A stretch of 64,000 nucleotides of DNA from Acidobacteriaceae bacterium (GCA_027452245.1 DAIDGW010000147.1:1-64000), one strand, 5' to 3'. Shown: positions 17,300-27,106, numbered from the stretch's first letter. The notes: generated by a model not told the origin, from the letters alone. Numbers and translations are program-made.

Positions 17300-17995
17300 A
17301 TGAGAATTACGCAACGATATGAATCGCTACTCCGGCTCAATGATATCGCGCGGAAGTCGTCTTCGCTGGAGGGACTGTTTCGCGGGTTGTGCTCGGTGCT
17401 GCGACGGAATGTGCCGTACGACCGGGCGAGCCTGAGCATTTACGATCCGGAGCAGGACGGCCTGCGGATCGTGGGATTATATGGGCCGCATGCGAACAGC
17501 GTCTTCCGGGTCGGGCACATCCTGCGGCGCAGCCAGACGCAGGCGGGTTGGGCCTTCGAGCACAAACGCGCGATGTTCCGGCCGGACCTGCGACGCCAGG
17601 CCAGGTTTATCGGCGACGAGTACATCGTGAATGAGGGATATCAAGCGCTGTGTTCGACTCCGCTGATTGCGTGGGACTCGAGTATCGGAGTGATCTCGGT
17701 GGTGGCGTCGGGAAAGAGCCAGATGTCAGGGCGGCACGCCGAAATCGTAAGGGACCTGTCGGACCAGATTACGCTGGCCGTCACGTCGCTGCTGCCACGA
17801 TGCCAAACGCATGGCAGTACGAAACTGGTGTGTCCCAGATGCATCGGCGCATCTGGCGGGAAGAAGACGGTGCTGAAGCACCGCGAAGAACTTTCCGGGT
17901 GGGGACGAACGGGCGGGCGAGGACGGAAAAAGATGAGGACTGCGAGTGCTGCACCATGGCTGATTTCTGCCAACCTTTTACCGGCAAAAAAGTAA
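17300..17995 (+). CDS. GAF-domain protein with Cys/Arg-Gly tail
   Basis: Residues 1-160 form one GAF domain (ESLLRLNDIARKSSSLEGLF, then the NVPYDRASLSIYDPEQDGL strand-turn-strand and the IGVISVVASGKSQMS end), a fold that binds small ligands or chromophores. After it comes a short cysteine pair (CPRCIGASGG) and an Arg/Gly-rich stretch (LSGWGRTGGRGR). That tail could bind a metal or nucleic acid. No kinase, cyclase or DNA-binding effector domain is present, so output must come from the tail or a partner. GAGG stands six bases before the ATG. Confidence 0.75.
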   Translation: MRITQRYESLLRLNDIARKSSSLEGLFRGLCSVLRRNVPYDRASLSIYDPEQDGLRIVGLYGPHANSVFRVGHILRRSQTQAGWAFEHKRAMFRPDLRRQARFIGDEYIVNEGYQALCSTPLIAWDSSIGVISVVASGKSQMSGRHAEIVRDLSDQITLAVTSLLPRCQTHGSTKLVCPRCIGASGGKKTVLKHREELSGWGRTGGRGRKKMRTASAAPWLISANLLPAKK

Positions 17996-18003
17996 CGACA
18001 GAG

Positions 18004-18213
18004 TCAAGGGCTCGTGTCAGTGTACGCAGGCGGCGCTTTGCACGCGATCCGTTCTTCCAATTCCATGCAGCGCCGGCGCAGTTGCGCGGCCTCTTTTTCC
18101 AGGCGAGCAGCCAATGCGGTCAACTCAGCGATTTCAGCGCCTATCTCTTTCTCTTTTGATATCGGTTTGGGCTGCGCCATCACGGCGATCATGCCACACA
18201 TGCGATGATGCAC
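18004..18213 (-). CDS. Small coiled-coil protein
   Basis: A 69-residue frame dominated by a heptad-rich helix (EIAELTALAARLEKEAAQLRRR). An in-frame ATG at 18180 (MAQPKPISKEKEIG) gives a cleaner 58-residue product. It converges on the GAF gene with an eight-base gap. Composition supports a real small protein, but I recognise no family. Confidence 0.5.
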   Translation of the reverse strand: MHHRMCGMIAVMAQPKPISKEKEIGAEIAELTALAARLEKEAAQLRRRCMELEERIACKAPPAYTDTSP

Positions 18214-18612
18214 GGTAGGAAATTGCGAAAAAGCTAGCGGCTAGCTTTTCTTCTTATTGATTGCAAGGTTCAGCAGCGCTTGGCTAAGTTGCTCGTGGGG
18301 GCCGCGGCCGGCAGCGCTTGCCTAATTCTCGTGAGGGGGTGGGCTACACGTTGCGTCTGGTGCGCCCCCGTTTCACGCGCGCTGAACTGCGGTTCCCCTC
18401 AGCAAAGAGCGATCACAATGCAGGACCATGTGAACCCGGCGGCGGGATAAGCTCTCCCTCGCACTCGCCGAAGACCCTCATCTCTGGCAACGCCGGGCTG
18501 AATGGGGAGCGCCGGGATGGAGTTGCGCGCACTGAATCGAAGTCGACTTTCCGATACAATGGCGCGTTGAGCCACTTCCGCGGCCTTGAGGCCGCTAGCT
18601 GGAGGCAAATCC
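18214..18612. other. Intergenic gap upstream of the Cys-rich protein
   Basis: There is no confident gene. Two hairpins occur: an AT-rich one at 18229-18249 (listed as terminator) and GCGGCC-TTGA-GGCCGC at 18580-18595, five bases before the ribosome-binding site of the next gene, where it could influence initiation. A TACAAT hexamer at 18555-18560 is a possible -10. Confidence 0.4.
18229..18249 (+). terminator. Short hairpin with T-rich tail
   Basis: A nine-base stem AAAAGCTAG / CTAGCTTTT with a three-base loop is followed by a CTTCTT tract. It would serve as a weak terminator for rightward transcripts, although it lies about 230 bases after the GAF stop. Confidence 0.45.
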
Positions 18613-18948
18613 TTGGCGACCGGCGAAATGATCATGTCTGAGACGCAAACTCACATGCAACTTCCTAATCATAAAGTGAAGACCAAGAAGGCCGGACAGC
18701 GGGCCTGCAACGAAAAAGACGAAAAGGGCAAGTTCTGCGGCGGGCATTTGAAACGGTGGTTCTATGCCACCGACGTGGTCGAGCGGCAATGCGGCGACGT
18801 CGAACAGGCATGGGGCAAGGACGCAGAGGTTTACCGCTGCGAGAATTGCAAGGCGCTGTATCTGCCGTGTCCGACGGAGATAAAGGTCAATGTGGCCGGG
18901 CAAGGCATGATTTCGGTATTTGGATTGACGATACCAGAGAAGAAGTAG
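18613..18948 (+). CDS. Small Cys-rich (zinc-ribbon-like) protein
   Basis: The protein contains C-N-E-K-x-C spacing in ACNEKDEKGKFCGG, a lone Cys in ERQCGD, and a C-E-N-C-x7-C set (YRCENCKALYLPC), together enough to bind one or two zinc ions. I choose the TTG at 18613 because GGAGG lies seven bases upstream; ATGs at 18628 and 18634 are alternatives. The gene precedes an HMGL/LeuA-family enzyme by 138 bases and could be co-transcribed. No family name is recognised. Confidence 0.65.
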   Translation: MATGEMIMSETQTHMQLPNHKVKTKKAGQRACNEKDEKGKFCGGHLKRWFYATDVVERQCGDVEQAWGKDAEVYRCENCKALYLPCPTEIKVNVAGQGMISVFGLTIPEKK

Positions 18949-19086
18949 CGAGCTTCGAGTCGCGAGCCGTGAGCTTCGAGCAGTTGCGCGAACGAAGACA
19001 TCTGTGGGCTGGGGTAAAAGACAGGATTCTGTTTCCAGGCGTTCGTTTGCCCGAACGAGGGCCGGTGCTTGTGACTCGAGACGCAC

Positions 19087-20325
19087 ATGAATACCTCTGA
19101 TCTGATCTACGACTGGAACAAGAATTTCCCTCCGGGAATTGCATTTCCCGGGCCGGTGCTGCTGAATGACGAGAGCCTGCGGGACGGACTGCAGTCACCG
19201 TCAGTGCGTGATCCTTCGATCCCCGAGAAAATTGAAATCCTTCATTTGATGGAGGCGCTAGGAATCAATGCGCTCGATCTCGGGCTGCCGGGAGCGGGAC
19301 AGCGCGCGATCGAGGCGGTGACGGCGCTGGCACGCGAGATGGTCACGCACAAGATGAAGATCCAGGCGAACTGCGCGGCACGGACACACGAGAACGACAT
19401 TCGTCCGATTGCGGAGATCGTGCAGAAGACGGGATTGAAGATCGAGGCGGCGACGTTCATTGGATCGAGCCCGATCCGCCGGTTCACGGAAGGATGGACC
19501 GATGATTTTCTGCTGAAGACGACGGAGAAGGCGATCAAGTATGCGGTGTCGCTCGGGCTGGACGTGATGTATGTCACCGAAGACACAAGCCGCTGCGATC
19601 CGGAGACGGTGAAAAAGCTTTACGCGACCGCGATCGAGTGCGGCGCGCGGGCGATCTGCGTGTGTGACACGGCGGGTCACGCGACACCCATGGGAGCGCT
19701 GTCGCTGGTCCGGTTCGTGATCGAGCAGGTAGTGAAGCCTTCGGGCGAGAAGATCCGCGTCGACTGGCACGGCCACAGCGATCGTGGGTTGGCCATTGCC
19801 AATTCGATGGCGGCGGTGATTGCCGGAGCGAACTGCGTCCACGGCTGCGCGATTGGACTGGGGGAGCGCGTGGGCAACACGCAGATCGATCAGATGCTGG
19901 TGAATCTGAAACTCATGGGCATCCCGCCATGGGACGAGCAGGACTTGACCAAGCTCAAGCAGTACTGCCAGGCAGTATCGCGGGCGACGGGCGTGCCGAT
20001 TCCGGCGAATTATCCGGTGGTGGGCGATGATGCGTTTCGCACGGCGACCGGCGTGCATGCCGCGGCAATCATCAAGGCGTATCACAAGAAGGATACGATC
20101 CTAGCGAATACCGTGTATTCGGGCGTGCCGTCGCATGTGTTTGGAATGGACCAGGTAATCGATATCGGTCCGATGAGCGGAAAATCGAATGTGCTGTGGT
20201 GGCTGGAGCGGCGCGGGATTCCTGCCACGGATGACCTGGTGGACCGGATTTACGCGCGTGCGAAACAAAGCGACCATACGCTGAGCGAGGCGGAGATATT
20301 GGAGTGCGTGCAGGTCGTGCGGTAA
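19087..20325 (+). CDS. HMGL/LeuA-family acyltransferase or lyase
   Basis: The TIM-barrel family (homocitrate synthase, 2-isopropylmalate synthase, HMG-CoA lyase) is shown by NDESLRDGLQSPS near residue 27, where R-D-G binds metal and substrate, by HGHSDRGLA near 222, the HxH metal ligands, and by GLGERVGNTQ near 259. At 412 residues it has the catalytic barrel plus a LeuA-like accessory part, but not the full regulatory dimer domain of IPMS (about 510 residues). The substrate cannot be chosen between pyruvate, 2-oxoacid or HMG-CoA. No leucine or lysine biosynthesis genes lie next to it. Confidence 0.8.
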   Translation: MNTSDLIYDWNKNFPPGIAFPGPVLLNDESLRDGLQSPSVRDPSIPEKIEILHLMEALGINALDLGLPGAGQRAIEAVTALAREMVTHKMKIQANCAARTHENDIRPIAEIVQKTGLKIEAATFIGSSPIRRFTEGWTDDFLLKTTEKAIKYAVSLGLDVMYVTEDTSRCDPETVKKLYATAIECGARAICVCDTAGHATPMGALSLVRFVIEQVVKPSGEKIRVDWHGHSDRGLAIANSMAAVIAGANCVHGCAIGLGERVGNTQIDQMLVNLKLMGIPPWDEQDLTKLKQYCQAVSRATGVPIPANYPVVGDDAFRTATGVHAAAIIKAYHKKDTILANTVYSGVPSHVFGMDQVIDIGPMSGKSNVLWWLERRGIPATDDLVDRIYARAKQSDHTLSEAEILECVQVVR

Positions 20326-20589
20326 GTTCTGCGGTTGCGGCCGAGCAGGGATACTTCGCCGCGCAGCATGACGCCCCGATCGGTCGCCAACCGCAGTTTC
20401 CTCAAACGCGGCAAAATTGATCCGGGCCATGGCATGAGTGCTGCGAAAATCCGGCAGGAAGATAGATAAGATTTCACACCAAAGGTCAATCCCCAAAGGT
20501 AAATAACTCTTTGCTCCGTCAGGGCGATGTCTCTGGAGTAGCCGCTCGCGTATGTTGCGGCTGCACATTTCACTTTCCGGAGCGGCGTG

Positions 20590-23067
20590 ATGAGAAAAAC
20601 CTGGATGGCCATTGCGGTTATGAGTGGTTGTGTCGCAATTTTGTCAAGCTGCGGAACGTCAAGTTTGCCGCAAACAATCTTACCCACTCCAGCCCAGGCG
20701 GTAACTGCCGCTAAAGCCGCATTGACCATCGGATATGTGGCGGGTGATTCCGCTTCCAGTGTCACGCAGAACGTGACTCTGCCCGCCACGGCGGCGAATG
20801 GAGCCGTCGTTCGCTGGTCGTCAAGCGACCCAGGAGTGATTTCTACGACGGGCGTGGTCACGCGGCATGCGACAAGCGATGTCAGCGTGACCCTCTCCGC
20901 GACCATCACGGTGGGTTCGGCCAGCGGCGGCAAAACGTTTGTGCTCACGGTCAAAGCGCAAATGACGGATGTGCAGGCGGTAGCGGGGGCGAAGGCTGCT
21001 CTACAGATCGGCTATGCTCCGGGCGATGCCGCCAGCAGCGTCACGCAAAACGTCTCTCTGCCTGTAGCCGGCCTCGATGGCTGCACCGTCTCGTGGAGTT
21101 CGAGCACGCCATCCGTGGTTTCGACGAACGGCACGGTGACGCAATCTCTCACTGGCGATGTGCTGGTTACCCTGACGGCAACCATCCGTTTGAATGCGGC
21201 GACCACCAGCAAAGTTTTCATCGTTACGGTGAAGGCAGAGATGACGGATGCACAAGCAGTGGCCGCGGCCAAAGCCGCCTTGCAGATCGGCTACGCCGCG
21301 GGGGATTCCGCCTCGAGCGTCACGCAGAACCTAAACCTGCCATTGACCGGCAGTGAAGGTTGCACGGTCCGCTGGTCTTCGAGCAATGCGCCCGTGATCT
21401 CGAATTCCGGAGTTGTGCAACGCCCCGCCGAAGGCAATACGCCGGTCATGCTGACCGCGACCATTTCTTCCAACGCGGTGAGCGACACGGCAGAGTTTAC
21501 GGTCGATGTCGTTGGCCAGATTTCCGATGCTGCGGCGGTGGCCGCGGCCAAAGCCGCCTTGCAGATCGGCTATGCCGCGGGCGACTCCGCTGCCAGCGTC
21601 ACGCAGAACGTCACTCTCGTTGCCTCTGGCGCAGATGCGTGCAGCATCGCGTGGTCTTCCGACACGCCCGCGGTGATTTCAAATTCGGGGGTAGTTGTTC
21701 AGCCCGCGGGAAGTCCTGCGGTGGTGACGCTGACCGCGACCATTTCTTCTCACGCGGTGAGCGATACCGAAGCTTTCGTCCTGGATGTTCAACCAGCGAT
21801 GAGCGATGCGGCTGCCGTGGAGGCAGATAAGGCGGCATTAACGATCGGCTACGGGCCAGGAGATTCGGCCGCGAGTGTAACAGGCAATCTCGTGTTGCCG
21901 ACCTCAGGCACGCACGGAAGCACCATTACATGGGCTTCGAATAACCCCGTGGTGATTTCACCTTCCGGCGGGGTAACCGTGCCCAGCGACAGCGACGTTT
22001 CCGTCACCATGACCGCGACGATCGCTCGTGGCGTGGCCAGCGATACGGCGATCTTCCCGCTCACGGTGAAAGCGATGCTGCTCAGCAGTTGGGTTGACGT
22101 GACGAAGATCTCACCGGGCAACGGAGCCATCGAAGTGGATCCAGGCATCATTGTGGGAATACCGTTCCAGCGCGCGCTGGACGCCAGTACCGTCAACAAC
22201 ACAACCTTCCAACTGATACAGACGAGCAACTCGCAGGCCGTGCCGGTCGTGGTGAGCTATGACGCAGTGAACAAAATGGTGAGCCTCACACCGCAGTCGG
22301 AACTGGCGCAGGCGACGCAATTCACGACCATCGTCGGCACGACGTTGAAGGATGGGATGGAAGCCAGTCTGCCGAGCAGCATGCAGTTCAACTTCACCAC
22401 TCTGAGCTATGCGGACATCCTCGCGCAGTGGAAATTCGATGGCGACGGCAGCGATGCTTCGGGCAATGGCAATGACCTTACCAATATCTCCGGGACGTTC
22501 GACACTGAGATCGTCCATCAAGGCAGTGCCAGCCTCTACCTCAATAGCGCCGACGGGACTGCGACCTCGAACATCGATCTGGGAACGCAGCTGACGGTGG
22601 CGGTCTGGGTAAATGTCGACAATCCGATTCAGCCCAGCATCAATACCATCATGGCGAATACCGGCACCGACGAGGAGGCCAACGGTTTCAAGCTCTGCAT
22701 CAATCACTGGAACACGAGTGACCAATCGGTGGTCATTGAAGTCGGCGATGGCATGACGGGCGGCAAGTGGATCACGGCTCCGGGACTCATCCAGCCCGGA
22801 AACTGGTATCACGTCGCTTTCGTGATCGATGAACCCAACCAGGTCATGAAGATCTACTACAACGGCGTGCAGGCCCCGCTCAGTTTCACTTCCGATCAGG
22901 GTTACACGGTCGATCAATTCCATTACGACTTCTCGACCTCTGGACCGTTTACCATCGGAGCGTTTCCCGTCGAGGCCTACTACTTCAAGGGACATCTGGA
23001 CGACATGCGCGTCTACAACCGCATCTTATCGGACGATGAAATCGCGAAGATTGCGCAGGAAAACTAA
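20590..23067 (+). CDS. Lipoprotein with five Ig-like repeats and a LamG domain
   Basis: A signal peptide ends in a lipobox (LSSC at about residue 20), so the protein is anchored to a membrane, probably facing outward. Five atypical bacterial Ig-like repeats of 93 residues follow (each with 'AVAAAKAALQIGYAxGDSASSVTQN' and 'xWSSSxPxVIS' segments, residues about 35-500). A SbsA-like Ig domain (SPGNGAIEVDPGIIVGIPFQRALD) and a C-terminal laminin-G/concanavalin domain (WKFDGDGSDASGNGNDLT, then DDMRVYNRILSDDEI) complete it. Such architectures are typical of surface adhesins or polysaccharide-binding proteins. A GGAG lies seven bases upstream of the ATG; a GTG at 20587 is also in frame. Confidence 0.8.
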   Translation: MRKTWMAIAVMSGCVAILSSCGTSSLPQTILPTPAQAVTAAKAALTIGYVAGDSASSVTQNVTLPATAANGAVVRWSSSDPGVISTTGVVTRHATSDVSVTLSATITVGSASGGKTFVLTVKAQMTDVQAVAGAKAALQIGYAPGDAASSVTQNVSLPVAGLDGCTVSWSSSTPSVVSTNGTVTQSLTGDVLVTLTATIRLNAATTSKVFIVTVKAEMTDAQAVAAAKAALQIGYAAGDSASSVTQNLNLPLTGSEGCTVRWSSSNAPVISNSGVVQRPAEGNTPVMLTATISSNAVSDTAEFTVDVVGQISDAAAVAAAKAALQIGYAAGDSAASVTQNVTLVASGADACSIAWSSDTPAVISNSGVVVQPAGSPAVVTLTATISSHAVSDTEAFVLDVQPAMSDAAAVEADKAALTIGYGPGDSAASVTGNLVLPTSGTHGSTITWASNNPVVISPSGGVTVPSDSDVSVTMTATIARGVASDTAIFPLTVKAMLLSSWVDVTKISPGNGAIEVDPGIIVGIPFQRALDASTVNNTTFQLIQTSNSQAVPVVVSYDAVNKMVSLTPQSELAQATQFTTIVGTTLKDGMEASLPSSMQFNFTTLSYADILAQWKFDGDGSDASGNGNDLTNISGTFDTEIVHQGSASLYLNSADGTATSNIDLGTQLTVAVWVNVDNPIQPSINTIMANTGTDEEANGFKLCINHWNTSDQSVVIEVGDGMTGGKWITAPGLIQPGNWYHVAFVIDEPNQVMKIYYNGVQAPLSFTSDQGYTVDQFHYDFSTSGPFTIGAFPVEAYYFKGHLDDMRVYNRILSDDEIAKIAQEN
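20698..22092 (+). repeat. Five tandem in-frame repeats of exactly 279 bp
   Basis: The equivalent position of each unit (the codons of A-V-x-x-A-K-A-A-L) occurs at 20698, 20977, 21256, 21535 and 21814, a strict 279-bp (93-codon) period. Units three and four are almost identical over at least 40 bases (21259 and 21538). All copies lie within the lipoprotein gene and encode the Ig-like domains. Confidence 0.9.
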
Positions 23068-23085
23068 GCCGCGCGCCAAAGGAAA

Positions 23086-23109
23086 GCCGGGCCTCGAAAG
23101 AGGTCCGGC
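23086..23109. terminator. Bidirectional hairpin terminator between convergent genes
   Basis: GCCGGGCCTC, a GAAA tetraloop and GAGGTCCGGC form a ten-base stem with one G-T pair. It lies between the lipoprotein stop (23067) and the CoA-transferase stop (23130). T-rich tails flank both sides, best on the leftward side. Confidence 0.75.
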
Positions 23110-23129
23110 GATTTCTGCATGATGCCAAA

Positions 23130-24671
23130 CTAGTTGTATTCGCGGCGGCGCATGTCTCCGGTGCGGAGATAACGGTTGTGCCAGCCCAGCGATTCGGTCA
23201 GCAGGTGCGGGGTATGCTTGCCGTAGGAGAGCCTCTCGGCGCGGTTCAAGTAATCGATCAGTTCGGGTTTGTAATCTGCGTTGGCGCACTTCTCAATGAT
23301 AAGATGAGCGCGCTGGCGGGGAGAAAGTCCACGAAGGTCGGCCAGGCCGTTTTCAGTCACCACCACCTGCACATCGTGCTCGGTGTGATCGACATGCGAA
23401 ACCATGGGCACTATTGTGGAGATGGTCCCCTTCTGTGCTGACGATGGAGCCATAAAAATCGAGAGGTATCCGTTGCGGGCGAAGTCGCCGGAGCCGCCAA
23501 TGCCGTTCTGAATGCGGGATCCCATGACGTGGGTGGAGTTCACGTTGCCATAGATATCGGCTTCGATCATGCCGTTCATGGCGATCACGCCCAGGCGGCG
23601 AATGATTCCCGGATTGTTGGAGATTTCCTGCGGGCGCAAGACGATGCGGTCGCGGTAGCTCGCCATGTCGGCGTTGACTTCCGTCAGCATTTCGGGGCTG
23701 AGCGAGAACGCGGTCGCGGAGGCGCAGGTCAGCTTGCCTGATTTCAGGAGGCGAATCATGCCGTCCTGAATGACCTCGGTGTAGGAGGTCAGTCCTTCGA
23801 ACGTTCCCTCTTCCAGGCCGAACAGAACGGCATTAGCGATGTTGCCGACGCCTGACTGCAGGGGCAGGAGATTGGCCGGCATTCTTCCTTTTTTTACTTC
23901 CCAGCCGAGGAATTCCAGAATGTGACCGGCGATGCGCTTGGAAGCGTCGTCGGGCGCCTTAAAAGGACTGTTGCGGTCGGGAGAATTGGTCAGAACGATG
24001 GCCACGACCTTATTCGGATCGACATTAAGGTAAGGACTGCCAATGCGTTCACCGGGCTTGATCAATGGGATAGGTACGCGATTGGGCGGTGGCTGCAGGC
24101 CGTAATAAATGTCGTGCATGCCCTCGAGGGCCGAAGGTTGCCAGGCATTGACTTCGAGGATGACGCGTTCGGCCTGATCAATCCAGGTCTTATTGTTCCC
24201 GATGGACGAACTGGGGATGAGGCGTCCATCTTCGAGTACAGCGGTGACTTCGATGAGGGCGACATCCAGCTTGCCAAGAAATCCGTATTCGACGAACTGG
24301 GCGACGTGGCTGAGGTGGACGTCCATGTACTCCATCTCGCCGGCATTGATGCGCTTGCGGGTTTCAGGATCGGATTGATACGGCAGGCGAAGATGAATGC
24401 CTCCGGCCATGGCGAGGGCACCATCGAGTTCGGGGCCGGTGGATGCGCCGGTGAAGACACTGACCTGGAACTTCTGGCCATGAAAATGAGCCTCGGCGAT
24501 GCGGTGGGCGAGTTCGATGGGGACCACCTTGGGATATCCGGAGCCTGTGAATCCGCTCATGCCGATCTGGTCGCCGGAGTGGATGAGGGCGGCGGCTTCC
24601 TGGGCGGTCATGATCTTCTGTTCAAGGCTGGGATTCAAAACGCGGGAGGTGGCGGCCGAGGCTATCGACAT
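23130..24671 (-). CDS. Acetyl-CoA hydrolase / succinyl-CoA:acetate CoA-transferase
   Basis: The full-length (513 residues) class I CoA-transferase of the Cat1/AarC group transfers CoA between succinyl-CoA and acetate. The motif GMSGFTGSGYPKVVP near residue 38 binds CoA, and the catalytic glutamate sits in the segment LTSYTEVIQDG near residue 294. NGIGGSGDFARNGY and TENGLADLRGLSPRQRA are also typical. It could support acetate assimilation or a bypass of succinyl-CoA synthetase. It is not in an operon with TCA genes. The start at 24671 has a modest ribosome-binding site. Confidence 0.88.
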   Translation of the reverse strand: MSIASAATSRVLNPSLEQKIMTAQEAAALIHSGDQIGMSGFTGSGYPKVVPIELAHRIAEAHFHGQKFQVSVFTGASTGPELDGALAMAGGIHLRLPYQSDPETRKRINAGEMEYMDVHLSHVAQFVEYGFLGKLDVALIEVTAVLEDGRLIPSSSIGNNKTWIDQAERVILEVNAWQPSALEGMHDIYYGLQPPPNRVPIPLIKPGERIGSPYLNVDPNKVVAIVLTNSPDRNSPFKAPDDASKRIAGHILEFLGWEVKKGRMPANLLPLQSGVGNIANAVLFGLEEGTFEGLTSYTEVIQDGMIRLLKSGKLTCASATAFSLSPEMLTEVNADMASYRDRIVLRPQEISNNPGIIRRLGVIAMNGMIEADIYGNVNSTHVMGSRIQNGIGGSGDFARNGYLSIFMAPSSAQKGTISTIVPMVSHVDHTEHDVQVVVTENGLADLRGLSPRQRAHLIIEKCANADYKPELIDYLNRAERLSYGKHTPHLLTESLGWHNRYLRTGDMRRREYN

Positions 24672-24902
24672 AGAGAACGCCTTTCGCTAGGGCAGAGATC
24701 CAGCGATGTAAAGCTAACGGTGCGGGTTTTGGCGGTCTGTGACGGGAGTCACAGACGGGTGTGCGAAATGGGGGAGCGAGATTCCAAATTGGGAGCAACT
24801 CAGGATGAATCGGTGGGCGAGTTGGCGGACACCGGGGAGGGCATGAGGTGACTCTTGCCCAAAACCCGCTGTACATAGGTTTGCGCTTTCGCGCCTGAAT
24901 GA

Positions 24903-26963
24903 TTACTCTGCTGCCGATTTCGTTGTCCCGCCCGAGCTACCCGCAAACTCCTGGCCCATCCATTTTTCGAGCGCGGTCATATTGGCAGGGCGTCCGAGGA
25001 AGTTTTTGACCAGATCATTGGCCGATATTGATCCGCCCGGTTCGAGGACCACACGGCGGTAGCGCATGGGAGCGTCGCCCCCGAGCAGGTTCTTGTGGTC
25101 AAACTGCATGAAGAAGTCTTCAGCGATGACCTTGTCCCAGAGATAGGTGTAATAAGCGGATGAGTAGCCGCCGAGATGTCCGAAAGAGGCCCAGGAGTGA
25201 GTGTCGGGCAGGGGCATGAACGGCGTATAGCGGCGAACATCCTGCTGCGTGACGGTGTCGAAGTTCACACCGACAGGATTCTCTTTATAGACATCGTAGG
25301 AAATCGCGGTATAGGAATTCTGGCGGGCGACCCAGTTGCCGCGTCCAAAGGCTGAAGCTCGATTCATACGCTCGACCAGGTCGGCGGGGATGGGCTCGCC
25401 AGTCTTGTAGTTGCGGGCAAACTTTGCCAGGACCTGTGGGCTGCGGATCCATTCTTCGAGCATCTGCGAAGGCGCTTCAACGAAGTCGGCTTCCATCGAG
25501 ATGCCGCTGATGCCGGCCCACTGCTGCTGTCCGCCGAGAATGTGGTGCATGAGGTGTCCAAATTCGTGGAAGAAGGTCTCGACGTCGCCGTACTCCATCA
25601 GGCCGGGATCGGTCGCGGTGGGAGCGGGAAAGTTGCAGACCAGAATTGCTTCGGGCAACTGCTTGCCGTGAATGCCGTCGAGCACGGGAGCCATTTCTGC
25701 ATGGCTGTATTTGCCGGGCCGGGGATGCAGGTCGAGATAGAAGCGTCCGATGGGCTTGCCATGATCGAGGACCATCCAGGTTTCGACCGCGGGATCCCAT
25801 GCGGGAACATTCTTTTCCTGCTGGAAGGTGACGTGGAACAAATCGGCCGCGGTGTCAAGAATGCCCTGCTTGACTTGAGCGAATGGGAAATAAGGCCGAA
25901 CCGATTGCGAGTCGAAGTCGTATTGAGAGCGGCGCACGAGTTCGGAGAGATAGCCTGATTCGTAGTCCCAGATCTCCTTGGCACCGGGATCGGTCTGGCG
26001 CTTTTCCGCAAGCAGCATTTCAAATTCGCGCTGGGCCAGGGGACGCGCGGCGTCATTCACTTCACGGATGAAATTCGCGATGTTCTGGCCGCGCTTGATC
26101 ATCTTGTCGGCAGCGTTGTAGTCGGCCCAATTGGAGTAGCCGAGCAGGGTGGCAATCTCGTAGCGGGTCTTGAGCAGATTGGCGAGTACTTCCTGATTTT
26201 TCGGATAGGCGCGGGTATTGAAGGCAAGCGACATACGGCGGCGAAGGGCGTCGCTCTTGGCGAACTTCATTACCGGGAAAGCATCGGGGTAGTCGGTAGT
26301 GAGGTGAATTTTGCCGTCTGCGCCGGGCTTGTGGCGGTCGATGAAATCCTGCGGTAGGCCGGCAAGTTCGGAGGGATCGGCTTCGACTACCTTCTGGCTA
26401 TCGGAGATGTTCCGGTCGAACATCGACTGCTCGTCGGTTGCGCGCTCGTTCAATGTTTTGAGACGGGCGCGGGTGGCATCGTCTTTATCGACGCCGGCGA
26501 GGCGAAACTCCAAGAGTTGCCGCTGGACGTAATAGCGTGTGGCCGGATCTGCTTTCGAGAGATCGAGCGCAGCCAGCGCATGGTAGACATCGCGATTCAG
26601 CGCGATAGAGGTCTGCACCGCCGAGGCTTTGTTCAACATGGCGGTAGCATGATCACGGAAGGTCGCGTCAGGATGGACCTGCTCCATCAGACCGGCGAAA
26701 TAGTTGGCGGAGTTGACGCTCTGGATGGCTTCGTCAAACAACGTGAGCGTGTTGGCCACGGTGCGCTTGTCTTTGACGGCGACGAGTTTGGCGAGCGAAT
26801 CCTGCGCAGCCCCAAGGCGGTCATTTTCAATCTTCTCGAAGGCGGCAACGTCGGGTTTTTGCGCCCAGATCGTAGGCTGGGAGATAGAAGGGGTCTGTGC
26901 TGTCGAAATCATGCTCATCAAAACGATACAGCAGACAACGAAAAAAGAGCGCGTGCTCACCAT
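24903..26963 (-). CDS. M3-family oligopeptidase with signal peptide
   Basis: The zinc-binding motif HEFGH occurs at about residue 465, followed by HHILGGQQQW and an EAPSQMLEEW segment with the third zinc ligand. This is the thimet oligopeptidase/Dcp family, which cleaves short peptides inside a deep channel. An N-terminal hydrophobic segment (VSTRSFFVVCCIVLMSMISTAQ) makes it periplasmic, unlike cytosolic OpdA or Dcp. At 686 residues it is full length. It is divergent from the M20 peptidase gene, with a 143-base shared upstream region; both act on peptides. Confidence 0.92.
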   Translation of the reverse strand: MVSTRSFFVVCCIVLMSMISTAQTPSISQPTIWAQKPDVAAFEKIENDRLGAAQDSLAKLVAVKDKRTVANTLTLFDEAIQSVNSANYFAGLMEQVHPDATFRDHATAMLNKASAVQTSIALNRDVYHALAALDLSKADPATRYYVQRQLLEFRLAGVDKDDATRARLKTLNERATDEQSMFDRNISDSQKVVEADPSELAGLPQDFIDRHKPGADGKIHLTTDYPDAFPVMKFAKSDALRRRMSLAFNTRAYPKNQEVLANLLKTRYEIATLLGYSNWADYNAADKMIKRGQNIANFIREVNDAARPLAQREFEMLLAEKRQTDPGAKEIWDYESGYLSELVRRSQYDFDSQSVRPYFPFAQVKQGILDTAADLFHVTFQQEKNVPAWDPAVETWMVLDHGKPIGRFYLDLHPRPGKYSHAEMAPVLDGIHGKQLPEAILVCNFPAPTATDPGLMEYGDVETFFHEFGHLMHHILGGQQQWAGISGISMEADFVEAPSQMLEEWIRSPQVLAKFARNYKTGEPIPADLVERMNRASAFGRGNWVARQNSYTAISYDVYKENPVGVNFDTVTQQDVRRYTPFMPLPDTHSWASFGHLGGYSSAYYTYLWDKVIAEDFFMQFDHKNLLGGDAPMRYRRVVLEPGGSISANDLVKNFLGRPANMTALEKWMGQEFAGSSGGTTKSAAE

Positions 26964-27106
26964 ATTGGGACGGACCTCAGAATGAATTAGCTTTTCAATT
27001 GTACAGAGGTGGGGGTCATGCTGGGGCAGGGATGCTGCGACTGCCGGTCTAATCGGAGGTAATCCCGCACAAATCGCCGCGCGTTGTAAACTGACGCAAT
27101 ACCTTC

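Noticed and set aside
21259-21580. Possible CRISPR-like repeat spacing
   Set aside because: The repeat period is 279 bp, in frame, and codes for protein domains; there are no short repeats and variable spacers anywhere in the window.
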